Assembly (NCBI RefSeq): GCF_900111675.1
Contig: NZ_FOHO01000004.1
Location: 1 to 64,000 of the forward strand
Length of the DNA: 64,000 nucleotides
Direction of reading: 5' to 3'
Origin: Paracoccus homiensis
GTDB lineage: Bacteria; Pseudomonadota; Alphaproteobacteria; Rhodobacterales; Rhodobacteraceae
In this document: piece after piece, positions 43,292 to 53,967 of the stretch
Layout of the letters: each line of letters opens with the position of its first letter
Position numbering within the stretch: the first letter of the stretch is position 1
The notes under the pieces: model-generated
The model's input: the letters and a program-made list of their open reading frames with translations, nothing else
Database searches by the model: none
Told to the model about the DNA's origin: nothing
Program-made: the position numbers and the translations under genes

Positions 43292-43350
43292 CGGTGGTCC
43301 GGTCCTGTCTTTACGACAGTCTAGCAGGGTATGCCGGGCCGATGCAGCAT

Positions 43351-44232
43351 CTAAAGGCCCAGCTTGGTCATCAACGCCCGCGCCGCGCGGCTGCGGTGTC
43401 GTTCGGGATGGGTCAGCACGGAAAAGGCGCGTTCGGGCTTGCGGGTCCAGGTCACATGCCGGCGATGGACCCCGGCGCCGGTCAGGTCGGCCACCCGCGC
43501 GGACAGCATGGTCACCGAATGCCCGCCGGCCAGCGATGACAGCACCGCCTCGTTCGAGGGCAGGGTCAGCGCCACCTGCAGATCCGCCACGGTCAGGCCC
43601 ATGTCACGCAGATGCAGTTCGACCTCGGAGCGGGTGCCCGACCCTTCCTCGCGCAGCACCCATGTCTGGGCCAGATAATCGTCGCGATCCCATTGGGCCT
43701 TGTCGCGCAGCGGATGATCCGCGCCCATCAGCAGGACCAGCTCATCGCGCATGAAAACCTGCTGCCGCAGTTCATCGTGGCGCACCTCGCCTTCGACAAA
43801 GCCCAGATCGGCATGACCCTCGGCCACTTCGCGGGCGACGCTGGCGGTGTTTCCGGCATCCAGCGTGATCTGCAACGATGGCCATTCGGACCGCAGCGCC
43901 ACCAGCAATGGGGGCAGAAGATAGGTCCCGATCGTCTGACTTGCCTGCACCCGCAGCCGACCGCGCGGCGTCGCGTTCAGATCGTCCAGCAAACCTTCGG
44001 CGCTTTCGGCGGCGCCCAGCACCTGTCGCGCGGCGGCGATGAAGGTCTGGCCCTCTTCGGTCAGTGCGATGCCGCGGCCGATCCGGTCGAACAGCTGCAC
44101 CTGATGCTGATCCTCCAGGGCGCGAATGGCGGCGGACACCGCCGATTGGGTCATGCGCAATTCCCGTGCCGCGCGGGTCACGTGGCAGTTCCGGGCGACG
44201 GCCAGAAAGATGCGAAGCTGATCCAGGGTCAT
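43351..44232 (-). CDS. LysR-family regulator (CbbR/CysB-like branch)
   Basis: This 293-residue regulator begins MTLDQLRIFLAVARNCHVTR and has AARELRMTQSAVSAAIRALE. The effector domain contains RLRVQASQTIGTYLLPPLL, TLDAGNTASVAREVAEGHAD and LREEGSGTR, typical of the CbbR/YeiE group. ATG 44232 is chosen. It is divergent from the YeiH-like gene; the pair YeiE-YeiH is common in bacteria. Probably activates the transporter in response to sulfite or a related signal; inference. Confidence 0.9.
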   Translation of the reverse strand: MTLDQLRIFLAVARNCHVTRAARELRMTQSAVSAAIRALEDQHQVQLFDRIGRGIALTEEGQTFIAAARQVLGAAESAEGLLDDLNATPRGRLRVQASQTIGTYLLPPLLVALRSEWPSLQITLDAGNTASVAREVAEGHADLGFVEGEVRHDELRQQVFMRDELVLLMGADHPLRDKAQWDRDDYLAQTWVLREEGSGTRSEVELHLRDMGLTVADLQVALTLPSNEAVLSSLAGGHSVTMLSARVADLTGAGVHRRHVTWTRKPERAFSVLTHPERHRSRAARALMTKLGL

Positions 44233-44249
44233 GATAATTGATCGATTTC

Positions 44250-44264
44250 TACGAACGGTTCGTA
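44250..44264. promoter_or_regulatory. Perfect dyad between lysR and yeiH-like
   Basis: TACGAAC-g-GTTCGTA is a perfect 15-base palindrome, 18 bases before the lysR ATG and about 70 before the yeiH ATG. Suitable as the LysR recognition site for both promoters. Confidence 0.6.
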
Positions 44265-44335
44265 CAGAATTATTAGGTATAAAGATAGACGGCCCTGCGT
44301 CAAACCCTTGTTCCAACATGACAGGAGGGTTCGAT

Positions 44336-45355
44336 ATGGCCGATCAGGGAATGACGCAGCACCACGGTTTGCTGCCCGACAGCTTTCGCCGCCGCGCACC
44401 GGGTGTGGGCCTGAGCCTTGTCGTCGCCGCCGTCGCCTTTGGCCTGCAACGCGCCAGTGGTATCGCCGCGCTAAGCCCACTGGTGCTGGCGATGCTGTTG
44501 GGGATCCTGTTCCGCACCGTCATCGGCAAACCCGCCGGCACCCATGAGGGGATCGCCTTCACCCTGCGGCCGATCCTGCGCAGCGCCATTGTCATGCTGG
44601 GCTTTCAGATCACCCTGACCGAGGTGGCCGGGCTTGGCTGGTCGGTCAGCCTTGCCGTCGTCGCGACGCTGGTCGCAACGCTGGTCTTTGCCAAGACCGT
44701 CGGGCGCTGGATGGGTGTCGATGCCAAACTGGCCGAACTGATCGGCGCAGGCAGTGCAATCTGCGGCGCGTCGGCCATCATCGCCTGCAACACGGTCACG
44801 CGCGGCAGTGACGAGGATGTGGCCTATGCCATGGCCTGCGTGACGCTGTTCGGTACTGCCGCGATGCTGCTGTCGCCGGTCGTGGCGGGCTTGATCGGCC
44901 TGACCCCCGATGTCTACGGCCTGTGGGTCGGTACCAGCATCCACGAAGTGGCGCAGGTGATCGGGGCGGCCTTTGCGCTTGGCGATCAGGCGGGCCATGC
45001 CGGGACCGTCGCGAAACTGGGTCGCGTGATGATGCTGGCCCCGGTGATCCTGATGCTTGGCGCGATGGCGCGGCGCGGCGCCAGCGGGTCAGAGACGAAA
45101 GTGCCGGTTCCGTGGTTCGCCTTTGGTTTCGTGGGCGTCATGCTGCTGAACTCGGTCGTCAGCCTGCCGCAACCCGCGCAACATGCGGTCGTGACGCTGA
45201 CCAGCTTTCTGATGACCATGGCGCTGGCTGCGATGGGGCTTGAAACCGACCTGCGCCGACTGCGCCTGAAGGGGATGCGGCCCCTAATCCTGGGCGCGCT
45301 GTCCTGGCTGTTCATCGCGGGCTTCGGCCTGATGGCGGTTCTGCTGGCGGTCTGA
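44336..45355 (+). CDS. YeiH/UPF0324 family putative sulfate exporter
   Basis: This 339-residue protein has about ten membrane helices with LSPLVLAMLLGILFRTVIG, LIGAGSAICGASAIIACNTV and GTSIHEVAQVIGAAFALG, signatures of the UPF0324 family. A perfect RBS (ACAGGAGGG) precedes ATG 44336. The family is proposed to export sulfate or related anions. A terminator follows. Regulator and dyad lie upstream. Confidence 0.9.
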   Translation: MADQGMTQHHGLLPDSFRRRAPGVGLSLVVAAVAFGLQRASGIAALSPLVLAMLLGILFRTVIGKPAGTHEGIAFTLRPILRSAIVMLGFQITLTEVAGLGWSVSLAVVATLVATLVFAKTVGRWMGVDAKLAELIGAGSAICGASAIIACNTVTRGSDEDVAYAMACVTLFGTAAMLLSPVVAGLIGLTPDVYGLWVGTSIHEVAQVIGAAFALGDQAGHAGTVAKLGRVMMLAPVILMLGAMARRGASGSETKVPVPWFAFGFVGVMLLNSVVSLPQPAQHAVVTLTSFLMTMALAAMGLETDLRRLRLKGMRPLILGALSWLFIAGFGLMAVLLAV

Positions 45356-45362
45356 TCATGTG

Positions 45363-45388
45363 AAGGGGGCCCTGAACCGGCCCCTTTT
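45363..45388 (+). terminator. Intrinsic terminator after yeiH-like
   Basis: AAGGGGCC-type stem (GGGGCC at 45366-45371 with GGCCCC at 45379-45384, extended by A-T pairs) is followed by TTTT. It lies 8 bases after the stop. Confidence 0.75.
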
Positions 45389-45445
45389 ACCCTTTCCCCC
45401 GTCGCGGCGCTTGGGCAGAACAGGCGCAACAGAAGGGGGCTTTGA

Positions 45446-46435
45446 ATGAACGACCCACAGATCGAGGACGCCGGAACATTGCCGGATGGACGGCAGGTGC
45501 AGGCGGTCTGGCTAGGCGCGGGCAGGCTGCGGGCGCGGGTGCTGACACTTGGCGCCATCGTGCAGGATCTGCGAATGCAGGGTTACGATCATCCGCTGGT
45601 TCTGGGCGCTACCGATCCGACACGATATCTGACCAGCCATCGCTATCTTGGCGCGATCGTCGGGCGCTTCGCCAACCGCATCGCCAATGCCCGGTTCACG
45701 ATCAACGGCCAAACCCATCACACCGATCCGAATTTCCTGGGCCGCCACACCCTGCATGGCGGCGACGATGGCCCCGACCTGATGCTGTGGACCCCGCTTG
45801 ACGTGTCGCGGCACAGCCTGTCCCTGGCGCTGGATCTGCCCGATGGGCATATGGGCTTTCCCGGAAAACTGTCGATCACCGCGCGGATTTCGGTGCTGGA
45901 CAAGGCGTTGCAGATCGACCTGTCCGCCACCAGCGACGCCGCGACGCCCTGCAGCCTGACCCATCATGGCTATTTCGACCTTGATGGGCGCGGTGATATC
46001 CGTGGCCACAGCCTGCAGATCGACGCGGACAGGATGCTGCCGCTGGACAGCGATCAGATCCCCACGGGGCAGGTCTCAGCGGTCGATGGCACCGATTTCG
46101 ACTTTCGCAAGGCACGGCTGCTGGGCGACACCCGGCTGGATCACAATTTCTGCCTGTCAACCGCCCCCCGACCCTTGCGATTGGTGGCGACGCTTGAGGG
46201 GCAGAACGGCCTGCGCATGCAGGTGCAAACCACTGCCTGCGGCCTGCAGATCTATGATGGGGCGCATTTTCAGGATCTGCCGGGGCTGGATGGGCGGATC
46301 TATCGCGCCCATGCAGGACTGGCGTTAGAGACGCAGCATTGGCCCGATGCACCGAACCGGCCGGGGTTTCCCGACGCGATCCTGCGCCCCGGCCAGACCT
46401 ATCAAGAGGTCACGCAGTATTGCTTTCTGGACTGA
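45446..46435 (+). CDS. Aldose 1-epimerase (galactose mutarotase)
   Basis: This 329-residue beta-sandwich epimerase shows GRFANRIANARFTING, HTLHGGDDGP and CSLTHHGYFDLDGRGDIRGH with the catalytic His, and ALETQHWPDAPNRPGFPDAI with the catalytic Glu. It interconverts alpha and beta anomers of sugars. GGGGGCTTTG precedes ATG. Its stop is immediately next to the pirin stop (convergent). No sugar transport genes nearby. Confidence 0.93.
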   Translation: MNDPQIEDAGTLPDGRQVQAVWLGAGRLRARVLTLGAIVQDLRMQGYDHPLVLGATDPTRYLTSHRYLGAIVGRFANRIANARFTINGQTHHTDPNFLGRHTLHGGDDGPDLMLWTPLDVSRHSLSLALDLPDGHMGFPGKLSITARISVLDKALQIDLSATSDAATPCSLTHHGYFDLDGRGDIRGHSLQIDADRMLPLDSDQIPTGQVSAVDGTDFDFRKARLLGDTRLDHNFCLSTAPRPLRLVATLEGQNGLRMQVQTTACGLQIYDGAHFQDLPGLDGRIYRAHAGLALETQHWPDAPNRPGFPDAILRPGQTYQEVTQYCFLD

Positions 46436-47374
46436 TCACCTTGCGGGCAGGGGAATGAATTCATCGCGGTCGCCGTTGGGCAGATCTAACATGCCATCGC
46501 CCCAGCGGGCGGCCCGCCATTCCTCTTTCGCCGCCTCGATCCGGTCACGGCTGGACGACACGAAATTCCACCAGACGTGGCGCGGGCCGTTCAGCGTCGC
46601 CCCGCCAAGCGCCATCACCCGCGCGCCCGTCGGGCCGGCGGCGACGGTGATCGCATCGCCCGGCCGGAACACCATCATCTGACCCGCGCCGAAATCCTGC
46701 CCGGCAATGGTGACCGAACCCTGCGTGACATACAGTCCCCGATCCTCGTGATCGTCGGGCAGCGGAAACCGTGCGCCCGCCTGCATGACCACATCCAGAT
46801 AGAAGGTGTCGGAAAACATCGTCGCGGGGGCGGCTTCGCCATAGGCGGTGCCAAGGATCAGCCGGGCATCCACGCCCTCGGCCTCGATCCGGGGCAGGGT
46901 GTCCTTGCCGTGATGTTCGAAACTGGGGTCGATCTCTTCGCGGTCCTCGGGAAGCGCCATCCATGTCTGGATCCCGAACAGCGAACTGGGCCCCCGGCGC
47001 GTCACGTCCGACGTGCGCTCGGAATGGGTGACGCCCTTGCCTGCGACCATCCAGTTGACCGCACCGGGACGGATCACCTGATCGGTCCCGATGCTGTCGC
47101 GATGATGGAAATCGCCCTGATACAGATAGGTGACCGTGCCAAGACCGATATGCGGATGTGGCCGGACATCGATCCCCTGACCGGTCAGGAATTCGGCCGG
47201 CCCGGCCTGGTCGAAGAAAATGAACGGCCCCACCATCTGCCGTTTCGGGGCGGGCAGGGCGCGTTTCACCTCGAACCCGCCAAGGTCACGGGCACGGGGA
47301 ATGATCAGCGTCTCGATTGCATCGATGCCGATATCGTCGGGACATCCGGGCGTCAGTGCGGGGTTCCAGCTCAT
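46436..47374 (-). CDS. Pirin family protein
   Basis: This 312-residue bicupin protein has DVRPHPHIGLGTVTYLYQGD with the metal-binding His-x-His, MVAGKGVTHSERTSD and a C-terminal MMVFRPGDAITVAAGPTGAR. Bacterial pirins act as quercetinases or bind enzymes of central metabolism. Single gene, convergent with the epimerase and separate from nrdF. Confidence 0.93.
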   Translation of the reverse strand: MSWNPALTPGCPDDIGIDAIETLIIPRARDLGGFEVKRALPAPKRQMVGPFIFFDQAGPAEFLTGQGIDVRPHPHIGLGTVTYLYQGDFHHRDSIGTDQVIRPGAVNWMVAGKGVTHSERTSDVTRRGPSSLFGIQTWMALPEDREEIDPSFEHHGKDTLPRIEAEGVDARLILGTAYGEAAPATMFSDTFYLDVVMQAGARFPLPDDHEDRGLYVTQGSVTIAGQDFGAGQMMVFRPGDAITVAAGPTGARVMALGGATLNGPRHVWWNFVSSSRDRIEAAKEEWRAARWGDGMLDLPNGDRDEFIPLPAR

Positions 47375-47474
47375 CGCGGCCTCCTGTGTGGACTGCCCCG
47401 ATTATCTACGCCGAAACCCCTTGCTGACCAGCGTTTTCACGTTCGGCTATCGCGAACGCGGTGTTTGCGGGGCC

Positions 47475-48524
<1,050 letters not shown>

Positions 48525-50648
48525 TTACAAGGTGCAGGACACGCAGCCCTCGACCTCGGTCCCTTCCAGCGCGGCCTGACGCAGCCGGATGTAGTAGATC
48601 GTCTTGATCCCCTTCTTCCACGCATAGATCTGGGCGCGGTTGATGTCGCGGGTCGTGGCCTCGGCGGGGAAGAACAATGTCAGCGACAGGCCCTGGTCGA
48701 CATGCTCGGTCGCCGCGGCATAGGTGTCGATGATCGCCTCGGGGCCGATCTCATAGGCGTCGCGATAATAATGCAGGTTCTCGTTCGTCATGAACGCCGC
48801 CGGATAATAGACGCGACCGATCTTGCCTTCCTTTCGGATCTCGATCTTGCTGACGATCGGGTGGATCGAGCTGGTCGAGTTGTTGATATAGCTGATCGAT
48901 CCGGTCGGCGGCACGGCCTGCAGATTGCGGTTATACAGCCCGTGTTCCATCACCTGCGCCTTCAGCGCGGTCCAGTCGTCGCGCGTCGGCAGGGTGATGC
49001 CGTCAAAGACGCGCGCGACATCGGGCAGCGCTGGCAGCCAGTCGCGTTCGGTATATTTGTCAAAGAAGCTGCCATCGGCATAGGTCGATTTCTCGAACCC
49101 CTTGAAGGTCGTGCCCTTTTCACGGGCCAGCAGCATGGATGCGCGGATCGCGTGATAGGCGATCGCAGCGAAATAGACGCTGGTGAATTCGACGCCTTCC
49201 GGGCTGCCATAATGGATATGCTCGCGCGCCAAGAACCCGTGCAGGTTCATCTGACCCAGACCGACGGCATGCGCCTCGTCATTGCCCTTGCGGATCGAGG
49301 GCACGGAATCGATCGCCGACATTTCCGACACGGCGGTCAATGCGCGGATCGCGGCCTCGACCGTGGCGCCGAAATCGGGGCCGTCCATGGTCTTGGCGAT
49401 GTTCAGCGACCCCAGATTGCAGGAAATATCCGTGCCCATATGGGCATAGCCAAGGTCATCGTTGAAGGTCGACGCCTCGTTCACCTGCAGGATTTCCGAA
49501 CACAGGTTCGACATGGTGATGCGCCCGTCGATCGGGTTGGCGCGGTTCACCGTGTCTTCGAACATGATATAGGGATAGCCGCTTTCGAACTGGATCTCGG
49601 CCAGCGTCTGGAAGAAGGCGCGGGCATTGATCTTTTTCTTGCGGATGCGCTTGTCATCGACCATCTCGGCATATTTCTCGGTCACCGAGATTTCCGAGAA
49701 GGGCACCCCATAGACACGTTCGATGTCATGGGGCGAGAACAGGTACATATCCTCGTTCCGCTTGGCCAGATCGAAGGTGATATCGGGGATCACCACGCCA
49801 AGCGACAGCGTCTTGATGCGGATCTTCTCATCCGCGTTTTCGCGCTTGGTATCCAGAAAACGCAGGATGTCGGGATGATGCGCGTTCAGATAGACCGCGC
49901 CCGCGCCCTGCCGTGCGCCCAGCTGGTTGGCATAGCTGAAGCTGTCCTCCAGCAGTTTCATGATCGGAATGACGCCCGAGGATTGGTTCTCGATGCCTTT
50001 GATCGGCGCGCCGGATTCGCGGATATTGGTCAACATCAGGGCGACGCCGCCACCGCGTTTGGACAGTTGCAGCGACGAATTGATCGCCCGACCGATCGAT
50101 TCCATGTTGTCTTCAAGGCGCAGCAGGAAACAGGAAATCAGCTCGCCGCGCGATTTCTTGCCCGCGTTCAGGAAGGTCGGCGTCGCCGGCTGGAACCGGC
50201 CCGACAGGATTTCATCCATGAAGCTCATGGCAAGATCCTGATCGCCGCGCGCCAGCGCCAGCGCGACCATGACCACCCGATCCTCGTAACGTTCCAGGAA
50301 ACGCTGCCCGTCGCGGGTTTTCAGCGTATAGCTGGTGTAATATTTGAACGCGCCCAGAAAGGTCGGAAAGCGGAACTTCTTGGCGAAGGCCGCGGCCCAG
50401 ATCCGGTGCAGGAAGTCGCGCGGATAGGCGTCCAGAACCTGCGGTTCGTAATAGCCTTCGTCGACAAGGTAATCCAGCTTCTCGTCGAGGCTGTGGAAGA
50501 ACACCGTGTTCTGGTTCACATGCTGCAGGAAATACTGCCGCGCGGCCATACGGTCGGCGTCGAAACGGATCTGCCCCTTGTCGTCGTAAAGGTTCAGCAT
50601 CGCGTTCAGCGCGTGATAGTCGAGATCGGGCTTCACACTGTCAAGCAT
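48525..50648 (-). CDS. nrdE: Class Ib ribonucleotide reductase alpha subunit
   Basis: This 707-residue subunit reduces ribonucleoside diphosphates. It shows [37 protein letters not shown] (active-site Cys), and a C-terminal redox pair in EGCVSCTL. It lacks the N-terminal ATP cone of NrdA, as NrdE proteins do. It overlaps nrdI by 16 bases. Electrons come from NrdH. A large open frame on the opposite strand is a shadow. Confidence 0.96.
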   Translation of the reverse strand: MLDSVKPDLDYHALNAMLNLYDDKGQIRFDADRMAARQYFLQHVNQNTVFFHSLDEKLDYLVDEGYYEPQVLDAYPRDFLHRIWAAAFAKKFRFPTFLGAFKYYTSYTLKTRDGQRFLERYEDRVVMVALALARGDQDLAMSFMDEILSGRFQPATPTFLNAGKKSRGELISCFLLRLEDNMESIGRAINSSLQLSKRGGGVALMLTNIRESGAPIKGIENQSSGVIPIMKLLEDSFSYANQLGARQGAGAVYLNAHHPDILRFLDTKRENADEKIRIKTLSLGVVIPDITFDLAKRNEDMYLFSPHDIERVYGVPFSEISVTEKYAEMVDDKRIRKKKINARAFFQTLAEIQFESGYPYIMFEDTVNRANPIDGRITMSNLCSEILQVNEASTFNDDLGYAHMGTDISCNLGSLNIAKTMDGPDFGATVEAAIRALTAVSEMSAIDSVPSIRKGNDEAHAVGLGQMNLHGFLAREHIHYGSPEGVEFTSVYFAAIAYHAIRASMLLAREKGTTFKGFEKSTYADGSFFDKYTERDWLPALPDVARVFDGITLPTRDDWTALKAQVMEHGLYNRNLQAVPPTGSISYINNSTSSIHPIVSKIEIRKEGKIGRVYYPAAFMTNENLHYYRDAYEIGPEAIIDTYAAATEHVDQGLSLTLFFPAEATTRDINRAQIYAWKKGIKTIYYIRLRQAALEGTEVEGCVSCTL

Positions 50649-51046
50649 TCCAGTTCCTGCAGCTTTTTCAGCCCGTCACGGACACGGGCGACATCGGTTG
50701 GGGTTCCCGCCAGTTCGAATCGATACAGCACGGGAACGCGGCATTTATCGGCAATGACGCGGGCAGCCAAGCCGAAGGTCTGGCCGAAATTGCGATTGCC
50801 CGCACCGATCACGCCCCGCAGGCCGGCGCGGCGTGATTCATCGTTCAGAAAGCGGATGACCTGCTTTGGCACGGCGCCCCGCCCCTCGCCATCGGCATAG
50901 GTCGGGCAGATCATCACATAGGGCTGGTCGGGTTCGGGCATCGGCTCGCCCATGCGCACCGGGATGCGCTGTGCGGGCAGACCCAGCGCCTCGATGAAGC
51001 GCGCGGTATTTCCCGACCCCGAGGAATAATAGACCAGCCCTGTCAT
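50633..51046 (-). CDS. nrdI: Flavodoxin-like NrdI
   Basis: This 137-residue protein has [20 protein letters not shown] (phosphate loop), [20 protein letters not shown] and [15 protein letters not shown], all NrdI signatures. Flavin-bound NrdI supplies superoxide or peroxide to assemble the Mn2 tyrosyl cofactor of NrdF. Overlaps nrdE and follows nrdH. Confidence 0.95.
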   Translation of the reverse strand: MTGLVYYSSGSGNTARFIEALGLPAQRIPVRMGEPMPEPDQPYVMICPTYADGEGRGAVPKQVIRFLNDESRRAGLRGVIGAGNRNFGQTFGLAARVIADKCRVPVLYRFELAGTPTDVARVRDGLKKLQELECLTV

Positions 51047-51056
51047 CGCAGTCGGC

Positions 51057-51278
51057 TTAGGCCAGCTGACCGATCATGTCCGGACGAAACCCGGCCCAGT
51101 GGCTTTCACCGGCGATGACCACCGGGGCCTGACGATAGCCAAGCGCGGTCACACGCTCCATCGCGTCCGCGTCCTGGGTCAGGTCGATGACGCTGTAATC
51201 CAGACCGCGGGCGTCCAGCGCGCGGGTGGTGGCGGTGCACTGAACGCAGGCGGGTTTCGAATAGACGGTGATGCTCAT
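51057..51278 (-). CDS. nrdH: Glutaredoxin-like NrdH
   Basis: This 73-residue redoxin has [20 protein letters not shown] with active-site Cys11-Cys14 and the C-terminal [16 protein letters not shown]. It passes electrons to NrdE. First gene of nrdHIEF; the cobalamin riboswitch lies upstream, with the leader about 80 bases from the core. Confidence 0.95.
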   Translation of the reverse strand: MSITVYSKPACVQCTATTRALDARGLDYSVIDLTQDADAMERVTALGYRQAPVVIAGESHWAGFRPDMIGQLA

Positions 51279-51357
51279 GGCCCTATGATCCTGTCTGTTT
51301 TTTCGCGGGCGCCGGATTGCGACAGGGCCGGGCCGGACGGACCCGGAACCACGCCGC

Positions 51358-51573
51358 CGGACCCGATGCCCAGTGTCGTCGCTCCGTCATGAAAGGTTCC
51401 CACGACATGCAGTCGAAAACGCCGATGCCGTCCCGGAACGCCCCGGCGGCGCAGTCAGCCGTTCAAACCACTTGCAGTTGCGGGGCGCGATGGAATTCCA
51501 CCGGTTTCCCTTTTCACCCCGGACGCGAGTCAGGGGCATCATGACCCCTAGATTTAGACATCACCTGTCTGCC
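51358..51573 (-). promoter_or_regulatory. Cobalamin riboswitch upstream of nrdHIEF
   Basis: Read on the minus strand, the leader has the core consensus AAAAGGGAAACCGGTGGAA, then TTCC, then CCCCGCAACTGCAAG (51470-51520). Upstream is ACAGGTG. Downstream, CGACTGCATGTCGTGGGAA and GCGACGACACTGGGCATC stand where the GCCACTG, GGGAAGG and B12-box elements are expected, in weaker form. Ends are approximate. Adenosylcobalamin would turn off the B12-independent class Ib enzyme; this logic is established for B12-switched nrd genes in Streptomyces. Confidence 0.78.
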
Positions 51574-51678
51574 TTCGTCAACATGCGGTGTGATCGTCAA
51601 AGCTAATTTTTCGTTACGCCCCCACTTGACGCAACGCGCGTTGACCTTGGCCGTGCTGCTGTGCCATCCATGCCACAG

Positions 51679-51759
51679 CGACGGGGGCGTCCGCATCGGC
51701 GGTCTGAGAAGCACCCTTGGAACCTGAACCAGATCATGCTGGCGGAGGGAGGCGCGTCG
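51679..51759 (+). promoter_or_regulatory. TPP riboswitch (THI element) upstream of thiD
   Basis: The plus-strand leader shows GGTCTGAGA (51701-51709), ACCCTTGGAACCTGAACCAG (51713-51732) and ATGCTGGCGGAGGGA (51736-51750), the conserved THI box. P1 pairs CGACG (51679-51683) with CGTCG (51755-51759). A short AGCCC-ctttc-GGGTT hairpin (51766-51780) follows and may act as the expression platform before the AAAGGAC RBS. Thiamine pyrophosphate is expected to repress thiD. Confidence 0.92.
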
Positions 51760-51820
51760 GGTATCAGCCCCTTTCGGGTTTGTCATCCCCCGTTTCCTTG
51801 CAATGGCAGCAAAGGACAAG

Positions 51821-52633
51821 ATGACGCAGATTGCCAATATTCTTTCGATCGCAGGCTCGGACAGTTCCGGAGGCGCGGGCATTCAGGCCGATATCAAGGC
51901 GATTTCCGCCAATGGCGGTTATGCGATGACGGCGATTACCGCGCTGACCGCGCAGAACACCCGCGGGGTGCATGCGGTCCAGGAGGTGACACCAGATATG
52001 GTGCGTGCCCAGATTTCCGCCGTGCGTGACGATTGCCGGGTCGATGCGGTCAAGATCGGGATGCTGGGCTCGGCCCAGATCGTGGCGGCCGTGCTGCAAG
52101 GGCTGCGCGGGATGAGCGCGCCGATCGTTCTGGATCCGGTGATGGTGGCCAAGGGCGGTGACCGGTTGCTGCATCACGCGGCGGTGCGCAGCTTGCGCGA
52201 CGATCTGCTGCCCCGCGCGACGGTGATCACCCCGAACCTGCCCGAGGCCGCCGATCTGCTGGGCCTGCCCGAAGCGAAGAGTCGCGATCAGATGGTTGCG
52301 CAGGCGCGGGCCCTGCTGGCGATGGGGCCGGGGGCCGTGCTGCTGAAGGGGGGGCATCTGGGGGGGCAGGACAGCCCGGATCTGTTGCTGGACGGCGCGG
52401 GGGAACACTGGATCCTTGCCCCGCGCATCGCGACCGCGAATACGCATGGCACGGGATGCACCCTGTCGTCGGCGCTGGCGACCTGGCTGGGGCGCGGTCT
52501 GCCGCTGTCGCAGGCGGTCGCGCGGGCCAAGGATTATATCAGCGATGCGATTGCCGGGGCCGATCAGTTGACGGTCGGCGCGGGCCAGGGGCCGGTGCAT
52601 CACTTTCACCGGCTATGGCCCGTGCCCGCCTGA
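51821..52633 (+). CDS. thiD: Hydroxymethylpyrimidine/phosphomethylpyrimidine kinase
   Basis: This 270-residue ribokinase-like enzyme begins with NILSIAGSDSSGGAGIQADI and has TVITPNLPEAADLLGLPEAK, AVLLKGGHL, and TANTHGTGCTLSSALATWLG with the anion hole GTGC. It phosphorylates HMP and HMP-P for thiamine synthesis. The ATG at 51821 is chosen because AAAGGAC is directly before it; an ATG at 51803 would place the RBS inside the gene. The TPP riboswitch precedes it. Confidence 0.95.
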   Translation: MTQIANILSIAGSDSSGGAGIQADIKAISANGGYAMTAITALTAQNTRGVHAVQEVTPDMVRAQISAVRDDCRVDAVKIGMLGSAQIVAAVLQGLRGMSAPIVLDPVMVAKGGDRLLHHAAVRSLRDDLLPRATVITPNLPEAADLLGLPEAKSRDQMVAQARALLAMGPGAVLLKGGHLGGQDSPDLLLDGAGEHWILAPRIATANTHGTGCTLSSALATWLGRGLPLSQAVARAKDYISDAIAGADQLTVGAGQGPVHHFHRLWPVPA

Positions 52634-52647
52634 CCCCGGCAGCCACA

Positions 52648-53967
52648 TCAGCCCAGCAACCTGACCAGCCCCAGCGTGACCACCGGAAAGGCGATCAGCG
52701 CCGCGATGCGGATGATGTCGCTGATCAGGAAGGGCAACACCCCGCGAAAGCTTTCCAACATGGGAACATCCTTCGCCATGCCGTTGATGACAAAGACATT
52801 CATGCCGACAGGCGGAGTGATCAACCCGACCTCGACCACGACCACGGCAAGGATACCGAACCAGATCAGCGTATCCTCGCGCGGCATGCCGAAATCCAGC
52901 CCCGCGATGATCGGATAGAAGATCGGGATCGTCAGCAACAGCATGGACATCGAATCCATCACGCAGCCCAGAACCAGGTAAAGCGCCAGCATCGCCAGCA
53001 GCACCAGCATCGGTGACAGGCCCGAATTCTGGATCGCATTGGCCAGCAGCATCGGCGTCTGCGTCTGTGCCAGAAAGGCGTTGAACGTCTCGGCCCCCAG
53101 CAGGATCAGGAAGATCATCGCGCTGGTCGTGGCGGTGCCGCGCAGGCATCGCGCGATCCCGGCCAGTCGCATCCCGCCATGCAGGACGGCCAGCACCCCG
53201 GTGCCAAAGGCGCCGACAGCCGCGGCCTCGGTCGGGGTGAACCAGCCGCGATACATCCCCACGATCACCAGCGCGAAGATCAGGATCAGGGTCCATGTTT
53301 CGCGCAGGGCGGCCAGCCGCTGGGGCCAGGTGGCACGGGGACCGGCGGGGCCGTCATCGGGATTGCGTCGCACGAAGATCGCCACCGCCAGCATATAGCC
53401 AAGCGCCGCCAGAACCCCCGGCACCATGGCCGCGACGAACATCTTGGCGATGCTTTGCTCGGCCATCAGCGCATACAGCACCAGAATGACCGACGGCGGG
53501 ATCAGGATGCCAAGGGTTCCCCCGGCGGCCAGCGATCCGGTCGCCAGCGCGCCGCTGTAATTGTAGCGCCGCATTTCGGGCAGGGCGACCTGTCCCATCG
53601 TGGCCGCGGTCGCCAGCGATGATCCGCAGATCGCCCCGAATGCCGCGCAGCCCCCGATCGAGGCCATGGCCAGCCCGCCCTTGCGATGTCCCAGAAAGGC
53701 GGCGGCCGTGCGATACAGCGCGCGGCTCATACCCGCCTGTGTCGCAAATTCGCCCATCAGCACGAAAAGCGGGATCACCGACAGCGAATAGGTCGAAAAC
53801 TGGTAATAGGTCGAGGTTTTCAGAAAGGCCAATAGCGGCGTGGCGCCCGTCCACATCGCATAGCCACCGATCCCCACGCCCAGCATTGCGACTCCGATGG
53901 GAATGCGAATGGCCATCAGCGCCAGAAGCACCGCGAAACCCGTCAGCCCGGCGGCGACCCCGCTCAT
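52648..53967 (-). CDS. dctM: TRAP transporter large permease (DctM), pca operon
   Basis: This 439-residue permease has the DctM motifs GAICGSSLATAATMGQVALP, GTLGILIPPSVILVLYALM and EVGLITPPVGMNVFVINGMA. About twelve helices. It overlaps dctQ by four bases (ATGA). It is the last gene of the pobA-pca operon, so it should import an aromatic acid such as 4-hydroxybenzoate or protocatechuate. A frame to 54417 over dctQ is not coding. Confidence 0.93.
   Translation of the reverse strand: MSGVAAGLTGFAVLLALMAIRIPIGVAMLGVGIGGYAMWTGATPLLAFLKTSTYYQFSTYSLSVIPLFVLMGEFATQAGMSRALYRTAAAFLGHRKGGLAMASIGGCAAFGAICGSSLATAATMGQVALPEMRRYNYSGALATGSLAAGGTLGILIPPSVILVLYALMAEQSIAKMFVAAMVPGVLAALGYMLAVAIFVRRNPDDGPAGPRATWPQRLAALRETWTLILIFALVIVGMYRGWFTPTEAAAVGAFGTGVLAVLHGGMRLAGIARCLRGTATTSAMIFLILLGAETFNAFLAQTQTPMLLANAIQNSGLSPMLVLLAMLALYLVLGCVMDSMSMLLLTIPIFYPIIAGLDFGMPREDTLIWFGILAVVVVEVGLITPPVGMNVFVINGMAKDVPMLESFRGVLPFLISDIIRIAALIAFPVVTLGLVRLLG

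Noticed and set aside
50705-50725. GTTCGAATC, resembling a tRNA T-loop
   Set aside because: It lies inside nrdI in frame and no cloverleaf can be built around it.
51279-51600. NrdR boxes before nrdHIEF
   Set aside because: No pair of ACACWATATWTTGTGT-like sites could be found; the leader is explained by the riboswitch.
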